In this document: positions 32,473 to 41,903 of the stretch, piece after piece | How positions within the stretch are numbered: the stretch's first letter is position 1 | Layout: every line of letters begins with the position of its first letter | Source: Muricauda sp. SCSIO 64092 | GTDB lineage: Bacteria > Bacteroidota > Bacteroidia > Flavobacteriales > Flavobacteriaceae | DNA length: 64,000 nt | Reading direction: 5' to 3' | NCBI RefSeq assembly: GCF_023016285.1 | Contig: NZ_CP095413.1 | Span: 2,170,001-2,234,000, forward strand | Made by a program: the position numbers and the translations under genes | The notes under the pieces: model-generated | Told to the model about the DNA's origin: nothing | The model's input: only the letters and a program-made list of their open reading frames with translations | The model's database searches: none

Positions 32473-33157
32473 ACTATTGACCCCGGCCCAAAAAGGGCTA
32501 TTGATCAATGCTGGGGTCGGTATGGTGGAATGGGACGCCATTAAAAAGCAGCCCATCGAATTTGAACTTCCCCAGGAACCTTTTGATTCCCTCATCTTTA
32601 CCAGTAGTTTTGCCATCCAACATTTTTTTTCCGTATGCCCTCCTAGTGGTTTTGCCACGAAAAAGGTGTTTTGTGTGGGTTCAAAATCAGCATCCTTGCT
32701 AAAGAAATATGGCCTACAGGTGTTGGAGGTGGCCAAAAATGCGGAAGATTTGGGGCAAATCATTGGAAGCCACCATAAAGAGGGTTCTTTTTTGTTTTGT
32801 ATGGGAAATCTTAGACGGCAGGAACTACCCCATTTATTGAAAGAAAATAACATTCGGTATAAAGAACTTATCGTGTACCGCACCTCCTTACATCCAAAAT
32901 CCTTTGATCAGGAATTTGACGGCATCCTGTTTTTTAGCCCCAGCGCCGTAGAAAGTTATATGGCAAAAAACACCATGGGAACCAGCACGGTTTTTTGCAT
33001 TGGTTCCACTACGGCAGGAGAAGCCCAAAAGCATACCCAAAACATCATCATTTCCAACAAACCAACCGTAGAAAATGTGATTGTCCAGGTTGTGAAGTAC
33101 GTTAAGGACAACCATAGCTTCAAACCATCAAAAGATTACGAAATTCCACCATATTAA
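32450..33157 (+). CDS. hemD: Uroporphyrinogen-III synthase
   Basis: The 235-residue protein has the two-lobed but weakly conserved HemD fold: SKLLTPAQKGLLINAGVGMVEWDAI, FTSSFAIQHFF, VFCVGSKSASLLKKYGLQVLEVA, FFSPSAVESYMA and VFCIGSTTAGEAQKH. It closes and isomerises the linear tetrapyrrole. Identity rests on these strands and on the position between hemC and hemE. It overlaps hemC by 23 bp in a different frame. Confidence 0.9.
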   Translation: MKSVLVSKLLTPAQKGLLINAGVGMVEWDAIKKQPIEFELPQEPFDSLIFTSSFAIQHFFSVCPPSGFATKKVFCVGSKSASLLKKYGLQVLEVAKNAEDLGQIIGSHHKEGSFLFCMGNLRRQELPHLLKENNIRYKELIVYRTSLHPKSFDQEFDGILFFSPSAVESYMAKNTMGTSTVFCIGSTTAGEAQKHTQNIIISNKPTVENVIVQVVKYVKDNHSFKPSKDYEIPPY

Positions 33158-33187
33158 ACTATACTCAACGGTATTTAACAGATACAT

Positions 33188-34213
33188 ATGATCAAAAATG
33201 ACTTGTTCCTACGGGCATTAAAGGGAGAGCCCGTAAATCGTCCTCCCGTTTGGATGATGCGCCAGGCCGGGCGTTACCTGCCGGAATTTATGGCCATACG
33301 GGAGAAATATGATTTTTTCACCCGTTGCCAAACCCCCGAACTGGCATCAGAAATCACGGTGCAGCCCATTCGGCGGTATGGGATGGATGCTGCCATTCTA
33401 TTCAGTGATATCCTGGTCATTCCCCAAGCCATGAACATTGCGGTTGAAATGAAGCCTAATTTTGGCCCCTACCTTCCCAATCCCATCCGGACCGCAAAAG
33501 ATTTGGAAAAGGTCATCGTTCCGGACATTCAGGATACCCTGGGCTACGTCATGGAAGCCATAACCATGACCAAGGAAAAACTGGACGATGCCATTCCGTT
33601 GATCGGTTTTGCCGGTTCCCCTTGGACCATACTTTGTTACTGTGTGCAGGGCCAGGGAAGCAAAAGCTTTGATTTGGCCAAGGGATTGTGCTTTACGGAC
33701 CCAAAAACGGCCCATGGCCTATTACAGCGAATCACCGATACCACTATTGCCTATTTAAAGGAAAAAGTAAAAGCAGGATGCAATGCCGTTCAAGTATTTG
33801 ATTCGTGGGGTGGAATGTTGTCACCAGAGGACTACAATGAGTTCTCTTTCCAGTACATCCAACAAATTGTTGATGCTTTAAAGGACTTCGCACCCGTTAT
33901 TGTTTTTGGAAAGGGCTGTTGGTTCGCCTTGAGGGATATGGCCAATTCGGGAGCGGCTGCACTTGGCGTGGATTGGACCTGTTCTCCAAAAAATGCCCGG
34001 TATCTTTCCGGGGGGAACATCACACTCCAAGGTAATTTTGATCCTGCGCGATTGCTTTCGCCCCCTTCGGAAATCAAAAAAAGGGTCCATCAAATGATCC
34101 GTGATTTTGGTAAGGATCGATACATTGTAAACCTAGGACATGGTATTCTCCCGAATGTCCCATTGGAAAATGCAGCTGCGTTCATAGAAGCGGTAAAGGA
34201 ATACAAAGGGTAG
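33188..34213 (+). CDS. hemE: Uroporphyrinogen decarboxylase
   Basis: The 341-residue enzyme decarboxylates uroporphyrinogen III to coproporphyrinogen III. The N-terminal signature [21 protein letters not shown] is complete. So are the active-site loop [35 protein letters not shown] and the C-terminal [16 protein letters not shown]. Length is standard. It lies 30 bp after hemD and 6 bp before the GNAT gene. Confidence 0.96.
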   Translation: MIKNDLFLRALKGEPVNRPPVWMMRQAGRYLPEFMAIREKYDFFTRCQTPELASEITVQPIRRYGMDAAILFSDILVIPQAMNIAVEMKPNFGPYLPNPIRTAKDLEKVIVPDIQDTLGYVMEAITMTKEKLDDAIPLIGFAGSPWTILCYCVQGQGSKSFDLAKGLCFTDPKTAHGLLQRITDTTIAYLKEKVKAGCNAVQVFDSWGGMLSPEDYNEFSFQYIQQIVDALKDFAPVIVFGKGCWFALRDMANSGAAALGVDWTCSPKNARYLSGGNITLQGNFDPARLLSPPSEIKKRVHQMIRDFGKDRYIVNLGHGILPNVPLENAAAFIEAVKEYKG

Positions 34214-34219
34214 CGACCA

Positions 34220-34774
34220 ATGGAAATTGCCTTTGAGAACTATAGCATAGCCCCCATCCAACCAAAGGATGCTTGGCGGTTGTGTGATTTCGTAGTTTCC
34301 AACGAAGCCTATTTAAAGACCTATTTCCCAGAAACCCTAAAAGAAAACCTAACCCCTACGCTGGCCGAGTTATTCGTTGCCAAAAAGGTGAAACAATTCG
34401 ACAAAAAGCAGGAGTACCTGTTTGTAACAAAGGAAAATACCAATCGCACTATTATTGGGTTGGTTTATATTAAATCGCTTCATAAGGAAAAAGGCCAGGG
34501 GGAGTTGGCCTACTGTATGGGATATCAATATTCGGGCAAGGGGCTGATGTCCAAAATTGTACAAGAACTGATCCAATGGTCATTTGCTACTGCCGGGCTT
34601 TTAAAGCTTCAGATTATCGTCCACAAAAGCAACGGTCCCAGTATCAAAATAGCGGAGAAACATGATTTCCAGTACATGGGGATTTTGGCAAATGAACATC
34701 AAATGCCCAATGGCGATTTGGTCGATATGTTATTGTATGAATTGAACAAGAGCGATTTTTTAAAATCCCAATGA
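34220..34774 (+). CDS. GNAT-family N-acetyltransferase (RimJ/RimL-like)
   Basis: The 184-residue protein has the GNAT core of the RimJ/RimL subgroup: YSIAPIQPKDAWRLCDFV, IIGLVYIKSLHKEKGQGELAYCMG, the acetyl-CoA loop region YSGKGLMSKIVQELIQWSF, and LKLQIIVHKSNGPSIKIAEKHDF. It probably acetylates a protein N-terminus or an amino metabolite. It sits inside the haem operon, 6 bp after hemE, and overlaps the next gene by 4 bp. No direct role in haem synthesis is evident. Confidence 0.88.
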   Translation: MEIAFENYSIAPIQPKDAWRLCDFVVSNEAYLKTYFPETLKENLTPTLAELFVAKKVKQFDKKQEYLFVTKENTNRTIIGLVYIKSLHKEKGQGELAYCMGYQYSGKGLMSKIVQELIQWSFATAGLLKLQIIVHKSNGPSIKIAEKHDFQYMGILANEHQMPNGDLVDMLLYELNKSDFLKSQ

Positions 34775-35265
34775 ATGTGTTCAAAACCATATCACGGGTA
34801 AAATGGCGCAGCTTCTGGCGATTGCTGGGACTATGCATCACCCATCCTTTTTTCCTTTGGCCCACCTACAAAGCGACCAAACAGTGCATGCAATTGGCCA
34901 CGGCCCATTTTGGAAAAAAGCATTATCAAAATGGACAAGCCAATGCTTTTAGACACGCACTTTGGAATATATTGATTGCAAAAAAGTGCTTTGTAAGCAG
35001 TAAGGGCCCCGCTAGGTCCGTCCGATGGGCAAAAAAAATTACGGATTGGCATGAAGAGGCCTTTTTTGGAGAGGAAATGCCCATGCAGATGGACTTTCAT
35101 AACAATGCAGTAGGACGAAACCTATTTGAGGCCAACTTTGGATGGTCCCCACAGGAATTCGTGGATCACTTGTTGGTACTGACCCAAGCAGCCGTTAAAA
35201 TGAACAAGCAGACCGATTTAAATCAATTAAAAAATCAATTGGTATACATAACAGATGACCATTAA
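34771..35265 (+). CDS. DUF6973-type hypothetical protein
   Basis: The 164-residue protein has conserved His/Asn-containing stretches: KHYQNGQANAFRHALWNILIA, ITDWHEEAFFGEE and MDFHNNAVGRNLFE. They look like an alpha-helical metal or active site, and I match them from memory to DUF6973. No signal peptide is clear, though residues 16-30 are hydrophobic. It overlaps the GNAT gene by 4 bp and hemF by 11 bp, so it is locked into the haem operon. The function is unknown. Confidence 0.7.
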   Translation: MNVFKTISRVKWRSFWRLLGLCITHPFFLWPTYKATKQCMQLATAHFGKKHYQNGQANAFRHALWNILIAKKCFVSSKGPARSVRWAKKITDWHEEAFFGEEMPMQMDFHNNAVGRNLFEANFGWSPQEFVDHLLVLTQAAVKMNKQTDLNQLKNQLVYITDDH

Positions 35266-36163
35266 AGACAACTTTTACAGCTACATACAAGGGCTGCAGG
35301 ATGCCATTACCACCAAATTGGAGGCGGTAGATGGCAAGGCAAAATTTCAAGAAGATCTGTGGAAACGCCCCGAAGGCGGTGGTGGTAGGACCCGGGTCAT
35401 TGAAAATGGCAACATTTTTGAAAAAGGGGGTGTCAACATTTCGGCCGTGCATGGAGCACTGCCACAAAGTATGCAGGCCTATTTTGGGGTAAAGGATGCC
35501 GATTTCTTTGCCTGCGGCTTAAGTTTGGTCCTTCACCCAAAAAATCCCTTTGTCCCAACCGTTCATGCCAACTGGCGCTACTTTGAAATGTACGACAAGG
35601 TTGGTGCAATTGTAGATCAGTGGTTTGGGGGTGGTCAGGACTTAACGCCCTATTACCTTTTTGAGGAAGATGCCGAGCATTTTCATACAGTCTGCAAAAA
35701 AGCCTGCGATACCCACGGAACGGATTTCTACGCCCAATACAAAAAGCGCTGTGATGATTATTTCTGGAACACCCATCGGAACGAGGCCAGAGGCGTGGGC
35801 GGACTGTTCTTTGATTACCTGAAAGCGGATCAAAGTAAGGACATGAACGCCTGGTACAGTTTTGTGACGGAAGTGGGAAACAGCTTTCTAGATGCTTATA
35901 TACCTATCGTTTTAAAACGTAAAAACCTGGAATACGACCAACAACATCGTGATTGGCAGGAAATTAGGAGGGGACGCTATGTCGAGTTCAATTTAGTACA
36001 TGATAAGGGAACGCTTTTCGGTCTTCGTACCAATGGCCGTATTGAAAGTATTTTAATGAGCCTTCCACCCCATGTACAATGGCGCTATGACCATCAACCC
36101 GAAACCGGTAGTGAGGAAGCCAAATTGCTTGAGGTTTTAAAAAACCCAAAGGAATGGACATGA
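35255..36163 (+). CDS. hemF: Oxygen-dependent coproporphyrinogen III oxidase
   Basis: The 302-residue enzyme converts coproporphyrinogen III to protoporphyrinogen IX using oxygen. Landmarks are GGGGRTRVIENGNIFEKGGVN, FVPTVHANWRYFEM, WFGGGQDLTPYYLFEEDAEHFH, GVGGLFFDYL and RRGRYVEFNLVHDKGTLFGL. The presence of HemF points to aerobic haem synthesis. The gene overlaps the upstream DUF6973-type gene by 11 bp and the downstream deacetylase by 10 bp. Confidence 0.96.
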   Translation: MTIKDNFYSYIQGLQDAITTKLEAVDGKAKFQEDLWKRPEGGGGRTRVIENGNIFEKGGVNISAVHGALPQSMQAYFGVKDADFFACGLSLVLHPKNPFVPTVHANWRYFEMYDKVGAIVDQWFGGGQDLTPYYLFEEDAEHFHTVCKKACDTHGTDFYAQYKKRCDDYFWNTHRNEARGVGGLFFDYLKADQSKDMNAWYSFVTEVGNSFLDAYIPIVLKRKNLEYDQQHRDWQEIRRGRYVEFNLVHDKGTLFGLRTNGRIESILMSLPPHVQWRYDHQPETGSEEAKLLEVLKNPKEWT

Positions 36164-36996
36164 ACCAAAAATTACTAATGATCCATGCGGATGATGCGGG
36201 GCTGTCACATTCCCAAAACCGGGCCACTATAGCTTGCCTAAAAGAAGGCATGGTCAACTCCTACAGTATTATGGTCCCTTGTCCGGGTTTCGATGAAATT
36301 GCGGCTTTCGCCAAAGCCAACCCCAACTATGATTATGGAATACACTTAACGCTCACCTGTGAATGGCACAATTGCAGGTTCGGTCCGGTATCTCCATTGA
36401 CCACGGTTCAAAGCTTGGTTGACGGTCATGGGCACTTCCATAAAACAAGGCAGGAACTAAAGGAATATGGTAAGGCAGCGGAAGTATACACGGAGCTCAA
36501 GGCCCAAATAGAGCGTGCCCTTGATTTTGGTTTGCGCCCAAGTCATTTGGATTCCCATATGTACAGTATTGGCGCATCCCCCCAACTCTTTGCCATCTAT
36601 AAAAAGTTGGGACGGGAATATCAATTACCGGTACTCCTCAACAAAAAATTGATACAAATGGCGGGCCTTAAGCCCAACCAGTGTTTAAACGATACGGATT
36701 TTTGCATTGATCATGTGTATTTGGCCACCTTTGATGACTTCAAAAAAGGACATTTAAAGCCACGTTATTTGGAAATCGTGGACCAGCTCACCCCTGGCCT
36801 AAACGTAGTATTGATACATCCCGCATTTGATGATGACGAAATGAAAGCGCTAACCGTGGACCATCCAAATTTTGGTTCGGAATGGCGGCAAATGGACTAT
36901 GACAGTTTTGTTGATGGGGAAACACGATCAAAACTGCTTGAAAACAAGGTAAAATTGGTCTCTTGGACGGAAATAACCCGACAATTTACAACCTAA
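36154..36996 (+). CDS. ChbG/HpnK (YdjC-like) deacetylase
   Basis: The 280-residue protein is a YdjC-type carbohydrate deacetylase. HADDAGLSHSQN gives the first metal aspartates, YDYGIHLTLTCEW the His ligand strand, RPSHLDSHMYSIG the second His motif, and VVLIHPAFDDDEM the C-terminal element. Relatives remove acetyl groups from chito-oligosaccharides or hopanoid precursors. A second ATG two codons in (36160) is an alternative start. It is embedded between hemF and the PhzF gene with no obvious haem function. Confidence 0.85.
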   Translation: MDMNQKLLMIHADDAGLSHSQNRATIACLKEGMVNSYSIMVPCPGFDEIAAFAKANPNYDYGIHLTLTCEWHNCRFGPVSPLTTVQSLVDGHGHFHKTRQELKEYGKAAEVYTELKAQIERALDFGLRPSHLDSHMYSIGASPQLFAIYKKLGREYQLPVLLNKKLIQMAGLKPNQCLNDTDFCIDHVYLATFDDFKKGHLKPRYLEIVDQLTPGLNVVLIHPAFDDDEMKALTVDHPNFGSEWRQMDYDSFVDGETRSKLLENKVKLVSWTEITRQFTT

Positions 36997-37013
36997 AGCT
37001 GTAGCTTTATACC

Positions 37014-37802
37014 ATGCGATTGAACCTATACCAAATTGATGCTTTTACAGACCGTATTTTTGGGGGCAATCCTGCTGCAGTCTGCATTCTGGATAAATGG
37101 CTGGATAGTGCTTTGATGCAGCAAATTGCCCAGGAAAACAACCTGGCGGAAACTGCCTTTGTGGTTCAGAACAATGCCCGTTTTGAAATTCGATGGTTTA
37201 CCCCGGAAACGGAGGTGGCCCTTTGTGGCCATGCCACCCTGGCCGCTGCCTATGCCATTTTTAATTACTACGGATACAGTGAGGATACCATTCGGTTTTA
37301 TTCACAAAAAAGCGGCGACCTTTTTGTGGATAAGGGCAACAATGGATTTATTACCCTGGATTTTCCTTCAGATGACAATGTAATGATCCGCGGTAACGAT
37401 GCCATAGAAAAGGCGTTGGGTTGGAGCCCTATAAAAACCATTAAAGGAAAAACGGACTACCTTCTGATTTACAATTCGCAAGCGGAAATCGAGGCCCTTA
37501 TGCCCAATTTTCATCTATTGGACCAATGTGATTGTCGTGGGGTCATTGTTTCGGCCCCTGGGGATAAGGTGGATTTTGTGTCACGCTTTTTCGCTCCAAA
37601 ATGTGGTATTCCCGAAGATCCGGTGACCGGATCGGCGCATACCACCATGGCCCCATATTGGGCAAAGGTTTTGGGAAAGACAAAAATGACCGCCCAACAG
37701 TTATCAAAGCGCGGAGGAAAACTTTGGATAGAATATCTGGGTGACCGCGTTAAGATTTCAGGGAAGGCAGTTCCCTATTTAATTGGTGAAATTGAGATCT
37801 GA
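37014..37802 (+). CDS. PhzF-family isomerase/epimerase-like protein
   Basis: The 262-residue protein has the PhzF fold: YQIDAFTDRIFGGNPAAVCIL at the N-terminus, NNLAETAFV with the conserved Glu, EVALCGHATLAAAYAIF, and FFAPKCGIPEDPVTGSAHTTMAPYW. PhzF proteins isomerise phenazine precursors, but most homologues outside phenazine producers are of unknown function. It follows the deacetylase by 17 bp and is separated from hemB by 155 bp. Confidence 0.9.
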   Translation: MRLNLYQIDAFTDRIFGGNPAAVCILDKWLDSALMQQIAQENNLAETAFVVQNNARFEIRWFTPETEVALCGHATLAAAYAIFNYYGYSEDTIRFYSQKSGDLFVDKGNNGFITLDFPSDDNVMIRGNDAIEKALGWSPIKTIKGKTDYLLIYNSQAEIEALMPNFHLLDQCDCRGVIVSAPGDKVDFVSRFFAPKCGIPEDPVTGSAHTTMAPYWAKVLGKTKMTAQQLSKRGGKLWIEYLGDRVKISGKAVPYLIGEIEI

Positions 37803-37942
37803 GTTTTAGGCAGTACGTTCAGACCAAAGGACTCAAACATATTGAAGTAGGACAAGCGAGTGAACGAATTGACAAAATCGAAAAAATAGTGTCAGCCTTG
37901 ATTCAAACCATCAAAAAATTACTTGTAACCGATAACCTTTAA
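37796..37942 (+). pseudogene. Possible C-terminal gene remnant before hemB
   Basis: In the 155-bp gap an open frame of about 48 codons has protein-like composition (GLKHIEVGQASERIDKIEKI, then VSALIQTIKKLL) and ends in TAA. It begins directly after an in-frame stop and has no ATG, so it reads like the tail of a lost gene. I do not recognise the family. It could also be chance. Confidence 0.25.
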
Positions 37943-37957
37943 CGTAGAAATCTAATC

Positions 37958-38944
37958 ATGTACCCACTTATTCGAAACCGAAGATTGCGCACCTCCGAAT
38001 CGATACGAAGATTGGTTCGTGAAACCGTAATTACCCCAGACGATTTTTTGGTACCGCTCTTTGTCGTGGAAGGGAAGGGTATTAAGGAAGAAATTGCTTC
38101 CATGCCCAACTACTACCGTTTAAGTTTGGACAATCTGGAAAAGGAAGTCAGGGAATTATGGCAAATGGGGCTTTGCGCGGTGCTGCTGTTTGTGAAAGTC
38201 CCCGACAATCTCAAAGATAATGAGGGAACCGAAGCATTGAATTCAAATGGATTGATGCAAAGGGCAATACAAACGGTTAAAAGTGCATGCCCGGAAATGC
38301 TGGTCATGACGGACGTGGCGCTGGATCCCTATTCCTCCTTTGGTCATGACGGTATTGTGGCAGAGGGGAAAATCCTGAACGATGAAACCAGTGAAGTACT
38401 GGGGGAAATGAGCATTTCCCATGCGCAGGCCGGTGCCGATTTTGTTGCGCCGAGTGATATGATGGACGGTAGGATACTCACCATTAGGGAGGCCTTGGAA
38501 AACGAAGGATTGACGGATACCGGAATCATGAGCTATGCCGCAAAATATGCCAGTGCTTTCTATGGTCCCTTCCGGGATGCCCTGGATTCCGCTCCAGTAG
38601 CCGTGCAAAATGTACCCAAGGACAAGAAAACCTATCAGATGGATCCTGCCAATCGGTTTGAGGCCATTAAGGAGACCCAAATGGATGTTGCTGAAGGGGC
38701 GGACATCGTTATGGTCAAACCTGGATTGGCCTATCTTGATATTGTGCGGGAAATACGCAATGAGGTAGAGGTCCCCGTTGCGGTTTATCAGGTGTCCGGC
38801 GAGTATGCAATGCTCAAGGCGGCCGCCGAAAAAGGATGGTTGGACCATGATGCGGTTATGCTGGAACAATTGATTGCCTTAAAAAGGGCCGGGGCCAATA
38901 TCATCGCTTCCTATTTTGCCAAGGATGCCGTACGGCTACTTTAA
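37958..38944 (+). CDS. hemB: Delta-aminolevulinic acid dehydratase (porphobilinogen synthase)
   Basis: The 328-residue enzyme condenses two 5-aminolevulinates to porphobilinogen. N-terminal YPLIRNRRLRTSESIRRLVRE and the Schiff-base lysine in IVMVKPGLAYLDI are present, with a second active-site lysine in SYAAKYASAFYGPFRDA. The metal loop reads DVALDPYSSFGHDG, with Asp and Ala where zinc enzymes have cysteines, so it is the magnesium/no-zinc type. It closes the haem cluster and overlaps the next gene if that starts at 38925. Confidence 0.95.
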   Translation: MYPLIRNRRLRTSESIRRLVRETVITPDDFLVPLFVVEGKGIKEEIASMPNYYRLSLDNLEKEVRELWQMGLCAVLLFVKVPDNLKDNEGTEALNSNGLMQRAIQTVKSACPEMLVMTDVALDPYSSFGHDGIVAEGKILNDETSEVLGEMSISHAQAGADFVAPSDMMDGRILTIREALENEGLTDTGIMSYAAKYASAFYGPFRDALDSAPVAVQNVPKDKKTYQMDPANRFEAIKETQMDVAEGADIVMVKPGLAYLDIVREIRNEVEVPVAVYQVSGEYAMLKAAAEKGWLDHDAVMLEQLIALKRAGANIIASYFAKDAVRLL

Positions 38945-40259
38945 CTTTGCCTATCCGATTTTGAAAAATATAGCATTCCTTTTTGCCTCATTCCTTGGTT
39001 GGAGCTGCTTTTCCCAAAATGTAGATCATTTGACCAAGGTCCATCCTTCAGAAATGGGTTTGGATTCCATCGTTATACACACCAAGGCAGATTCCATCAT
39101 AACGCATGGTATAAAAGAGCAGGCTTTTCCAGGAGCGCAGCTATTGGTCACAAAAAAGGGAAGGATTGTTTTTCATAAGGCCTATGGTTTTCATACTTAT
39201 GATAGCTTGCAACCGGTCAGCTTGTCGGATCGTTATGACCTGGCTTCGGTGACCAAAATCACGGCCCCCTTACCGGCTTTGATGCAACTCGTGGACGAGG
39301 GAAAGCTGAATTTGGACCTCCCTTTCTCCACCTACTGGAAACCTTGGCGTAAACAAAAGGATAAAAAAGACCTTACCCTCCGTGAAATTCTGGCCCATCA
39401 AGCAGGATTGCACCCCTACATTGTCTTTTTAAACAAAATCAGGACAAAAAAGGGAAAACTAAAAAGACGGTTTATACGCAAAACGCCATCCAAAAGGTTC
39501 CAAAAGCAAGCTTATGAAAAGCTGTATGTCAAAAACCGATTTGAACGGAAGGTATGGCGAACCATAAATCGCTCCAAGGTATCCCAGGACAAGAAGTACC
39601 AATATTCCGGACTGGCCTTTTTGATTTTTCCCAAATTAATTGAACAGTTATCCGGGCAAGGGTACCCATCCTATCTTAAGGAAAACTTCTATGATCCCCT
39701 GGGTGCCAAAACACTTGGTTTTAACCCGAAAAAAAACGATGCTGCCCCCATCATTCCCACCGAAATGGATACCATCTTTCGTCACACTCTAACACAGGGG
39801 TGGGTCCATGATGAAAACGCCGCTTTGCTTGGTGGGGTTTCTGGGAATGCCGGCCTTTTTGGCAATGCCCGGGACTTGGCCAAACTGTTGTTGCTCTATC
39901 AAAATTATGGACAAGTGAACGATAAGATTTTTATTTCTTCCCATACGGTAAGGGAATTCATCAAAGTGCAATACCCAGAGAACGAAAACCGTCGTGGTCT
40001 TGGTTTTGACAAGCCCTTTTTGGGAAATGATACGTTGGCCCTAAAAGATGCGTACCCGGCTCCCTTGGCCAGTCCGGAAAGTTTTGGACACTCCGGTTTC
40101 ACTGGGACCTTTGTTTGGGTAGACCCAAAATACCAATTGGTTTTTATATTCCTCTCCAACCGTGTTCATCCTTACCGTTCCCATAGAAACTTATATGAAC
40201 TCAACATTAGAACAGCCTTGCACCAAGTCTTTTATGAAGCAAAAATTGAGGGGAATTGA
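38925..40259 (+). CDS. Serine hydrolase, beta-lactamase/class C PBP-like
   Basis: The product is 444 residues from ATG 38925. A TTG at 38961 would give a cleaner signal peptide (KNIAFLFASFLGWSCFSQ) and may be the true start. The class C serine beta-lactamase fold is shown by the nucleophile motif SVTKI (S-x-x-K) in RYDLASVTKITAPLPAL, YSGLAFLI as the Tyr motif, and HSGFTGT near the C-terminus. Relatives are esterases, DD-peptidases or exported amidases rather than drug-resistance enzymes. The substrate is not predictable. Confidence 0.87.
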   Translation: MPYGYFNFAYPILKNIAFLFASFLGWSCFSQNVDHLTKVHPSEMGLDSIVIHTKADSIITHGIKEQAFPGAQLLVTKKGRIVFHKAYGFHTYDSLQPVSLSDRYDLASVTKITAPLPALMQLVDEGKLNLDLPFSTYWKPWRKQKDKKDLTLREILAHQAGLHPYIVFLNKIRTKKGKLKRRFIRKTPSKRFQKQAYEKLYVKNRFERKVWRTINRSKVSQDKKYQYSGLAFLIFPKLIEQLSGQGYPSYLKENFYDPLGAKTLGFNPKKNDAAPIIPTEMDTIFRHTLTQGWVHDENAALLGGVSGNAGLFGNARDLAKLLLLYQNYGQVNDKIFISSHTVREFIKVQYPENENRRGLGFDKPFLGNDTLALKDAYPAPLASPESFGHSGFTGTFVWVDPKYQLVFIFLSNRVHPYRSHRNLYELNIRTALHQVFYEAKIEGN

Positions 40260-40308
40260 AAACCCTGCGCTTTCCAAATTATTAATATCTTAGTCATAAG
40301 CAAGCACT

Positions 40309-41433
40309 ATGGGACTCCTTATTTTCTATGCCGTTATTTCTATTTTCTTTTCTTTTTTGTGCTCCATTTTGGAAGCAGTGCTCCTGAGCATTACACCCAC
40401 TTTCATCAATGTAAAAAAACAGGAAGGCAAGGCCTATGCACTGGAACTGGAACACCTTAAAAAAGATGTGGACAAACCGCTGATTGCCATCCTAACGCTC
40501 AATACCATTGCCCATACGGTGGGTGCCATTTTGGTCGGGGTACAGGCAAAAGTTGCCTATACGGACCTCTATGGGAGTACCACTCATTCCATCTTTGGCA
40601 TTGAATTTACGGAGGAAGTCATGGTTGGCGTGGTTTCCACGGTCATGACCATCCTAATTTTGGTGGCTTCCGAAATCATCCCCAAAACCATTGGGGCCAC
40701 CTATTGGAAGCAACTGGCCAATTTTACGGCAAAAGCACTAAAGGCCATGGTGTTTATTATGAAGTGGACCGGTTTGCTTTGGTTATTACAATTGTTCACC
40801 AAACTTATTGGAAAAAAAGGATCCCATGGCAGTGTATTGAGCCGTGAGGATTTTACCGCCATGACGGATATTGCCGAGGAAGAAGGTGTTTTTGAAGAGT
40901 CCGAATCCAAGGTCATCCGTAATCTACTGACCTTTGATGAAATTGAGGCCAAAGATATCATGACCCCAAGGACGGTAATGAAAAGTGCTTCGGAAGAAAC
41001 TACCATTCAAGAGTTTTTTGAGGCCAACAGGCCTTTGCGGTTTTCCCGAATCCCTGTTTTTACGGAACGGGCAGATAACATCACCGGATTTATCCTAAAA
41101 GACGAAATGTTGGAAGCCATTATCAATAAAGAGGGTAAAAACCCCCTTTCTACCATACGGAGGGAAATCTTGGTGACAAGCAGAAACAAACCCATACCCC
41201 AGTTATTGGAGAAATTCGTGGAAAAAAACGAACACATCTCCCTGGTCGTGGATGAATACGGTTCCGTTAGTGGTTTGGTCACCATGGAAGATGTGATAGA
41301 AACCTTGCTTGGCCTTGAAATTATGGACGAAAGTGACAATGTGGAGGATTTACAGGTGCTTGCCCGCAAAAACTGGGAAGCGCGTGCCAAACGCTTGGGG
41401 ATTATCCCAGAGGAAATTCCAGATGAAGACTAA
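40309..41433 (+). CDS. CNNM/DUF21 membrane protein with CBS pair (hemolysin C-like)
   Basis: The 374-residue protein has an N-terminal CNNM domain with four membrane segments (residues 1-150, including SEIIPKTIGATYW). A CBS domain pair follows (about 200-320: MTPRTVMKSASEETTIQEF, then ISLVVDEYGSVSGLVTMEDVIETLLG). The usual CorC_HlyC C-terminal domain is missing, and the chain ends in an acidic tail. Relatives are linked to magnesium or cobalt transport and are activated by nucleotide binding at CBS. The stop overlaps the next start by 1 bp (TAATG). Confidence 0.88.
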   Translation: MGLLIFYAVISIFFSFLCSILEAVLLSITPTFINVKKQEGKAYALELEHLKKDVDKPLIAILTLNTIAHTVGAILVGVQAKVAYTDLYGSTTHSIFGIEFTEEVMVGVVSTVMTILILVASEIIPKTIGATYWKQLANFTAKALKAMVFIMKWTGLLWLLQLFTKLIGKKGSHGSVLSREDFTAMTDIAEEEGVFEESESKVIRNLLTFDEIEAKDIMTPRTVMKSASEETTIQEFFEANRPLRFSRIPVFTERADNITGFILKDEMLEAIINKEGKNPLSTIRREILVTSRNKPIPQLLEKFVEKNEHISLVVDEYGSVSGLVTMEDVIETLLGLEIMDESDNVEDLQVLARKNWEARAKRLGIIPEEIPDED

Positions 41434-41903
41434 TGGAATCCGTCGTCGTACATACACCCCTTGGCTTTGCAGAAATAACCGGTGATGAAAACGGATTGGT
41501 TTCCATTACCGTTTCCGATATGGAGAGACCGTTGGATATCATTCCTGAAGTGTTGGAGGATGCTGTCCATCAACTGAAAGAGTATTTTGAAGGCATCCGT
41601 AAGACATTTGACCTTACCCTAAACCCCCAAGGGACCGATTTTCAAAAACGGGTCTGGGAAGCACTTCTCACCATTCCTTTTGGGAAAACGGTTTCCTATT
41701 TGGAGCTTTCCAAAAGATTGGGGGACGTTAAAGCCATTAGGGCCGTGGCGGCGGCCAATGGGAAAAATCCACTCTGGATCGTGGTTCCCTGCCATCGTGT
41801 TATTGGCAGCAACGGGGATTTGGTTGGTTATGCCGGAGGGCTGCACCGAAAAAAATGGCTCTTGGAACATGAAAGTCCCAGTAAACAACAGACCCTATTT
41901 TAG
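41433..41903 (+). CDS. ogt: Methylated-DNA-[protein]-cysteine S-methyltransferase
   Basis: The 156-residue repair protein removes alkyl groups from O6-guanine. The acceptor is Cys120 in VVPCHRVIGSNGDLVGYAGGLHRK. The DNA-binding wing is TDFQKRVWEALLTIPFGKTVSYLELSKRLGD. There is no Ada regulatory domain. It is coupled to the CBS protein by a 1-bp overlap and converges with the next gene, overlapping its stop by 4 bp. Confidence 0.92.
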   Translation: MESVVVHTPLGFAEITGDENGLVSITVSDMERPLDIIPEVLEDAVHQLKEYFEGIRKTFDLTLNPQGTDFQKRVWEALLTIPFGKTVSYLELSKRLGDVKAIRAVAAANGKNPLWIVVPCHRVIGSNGDLVGYAGGLHRKKWLLEHESPSKQQTLF

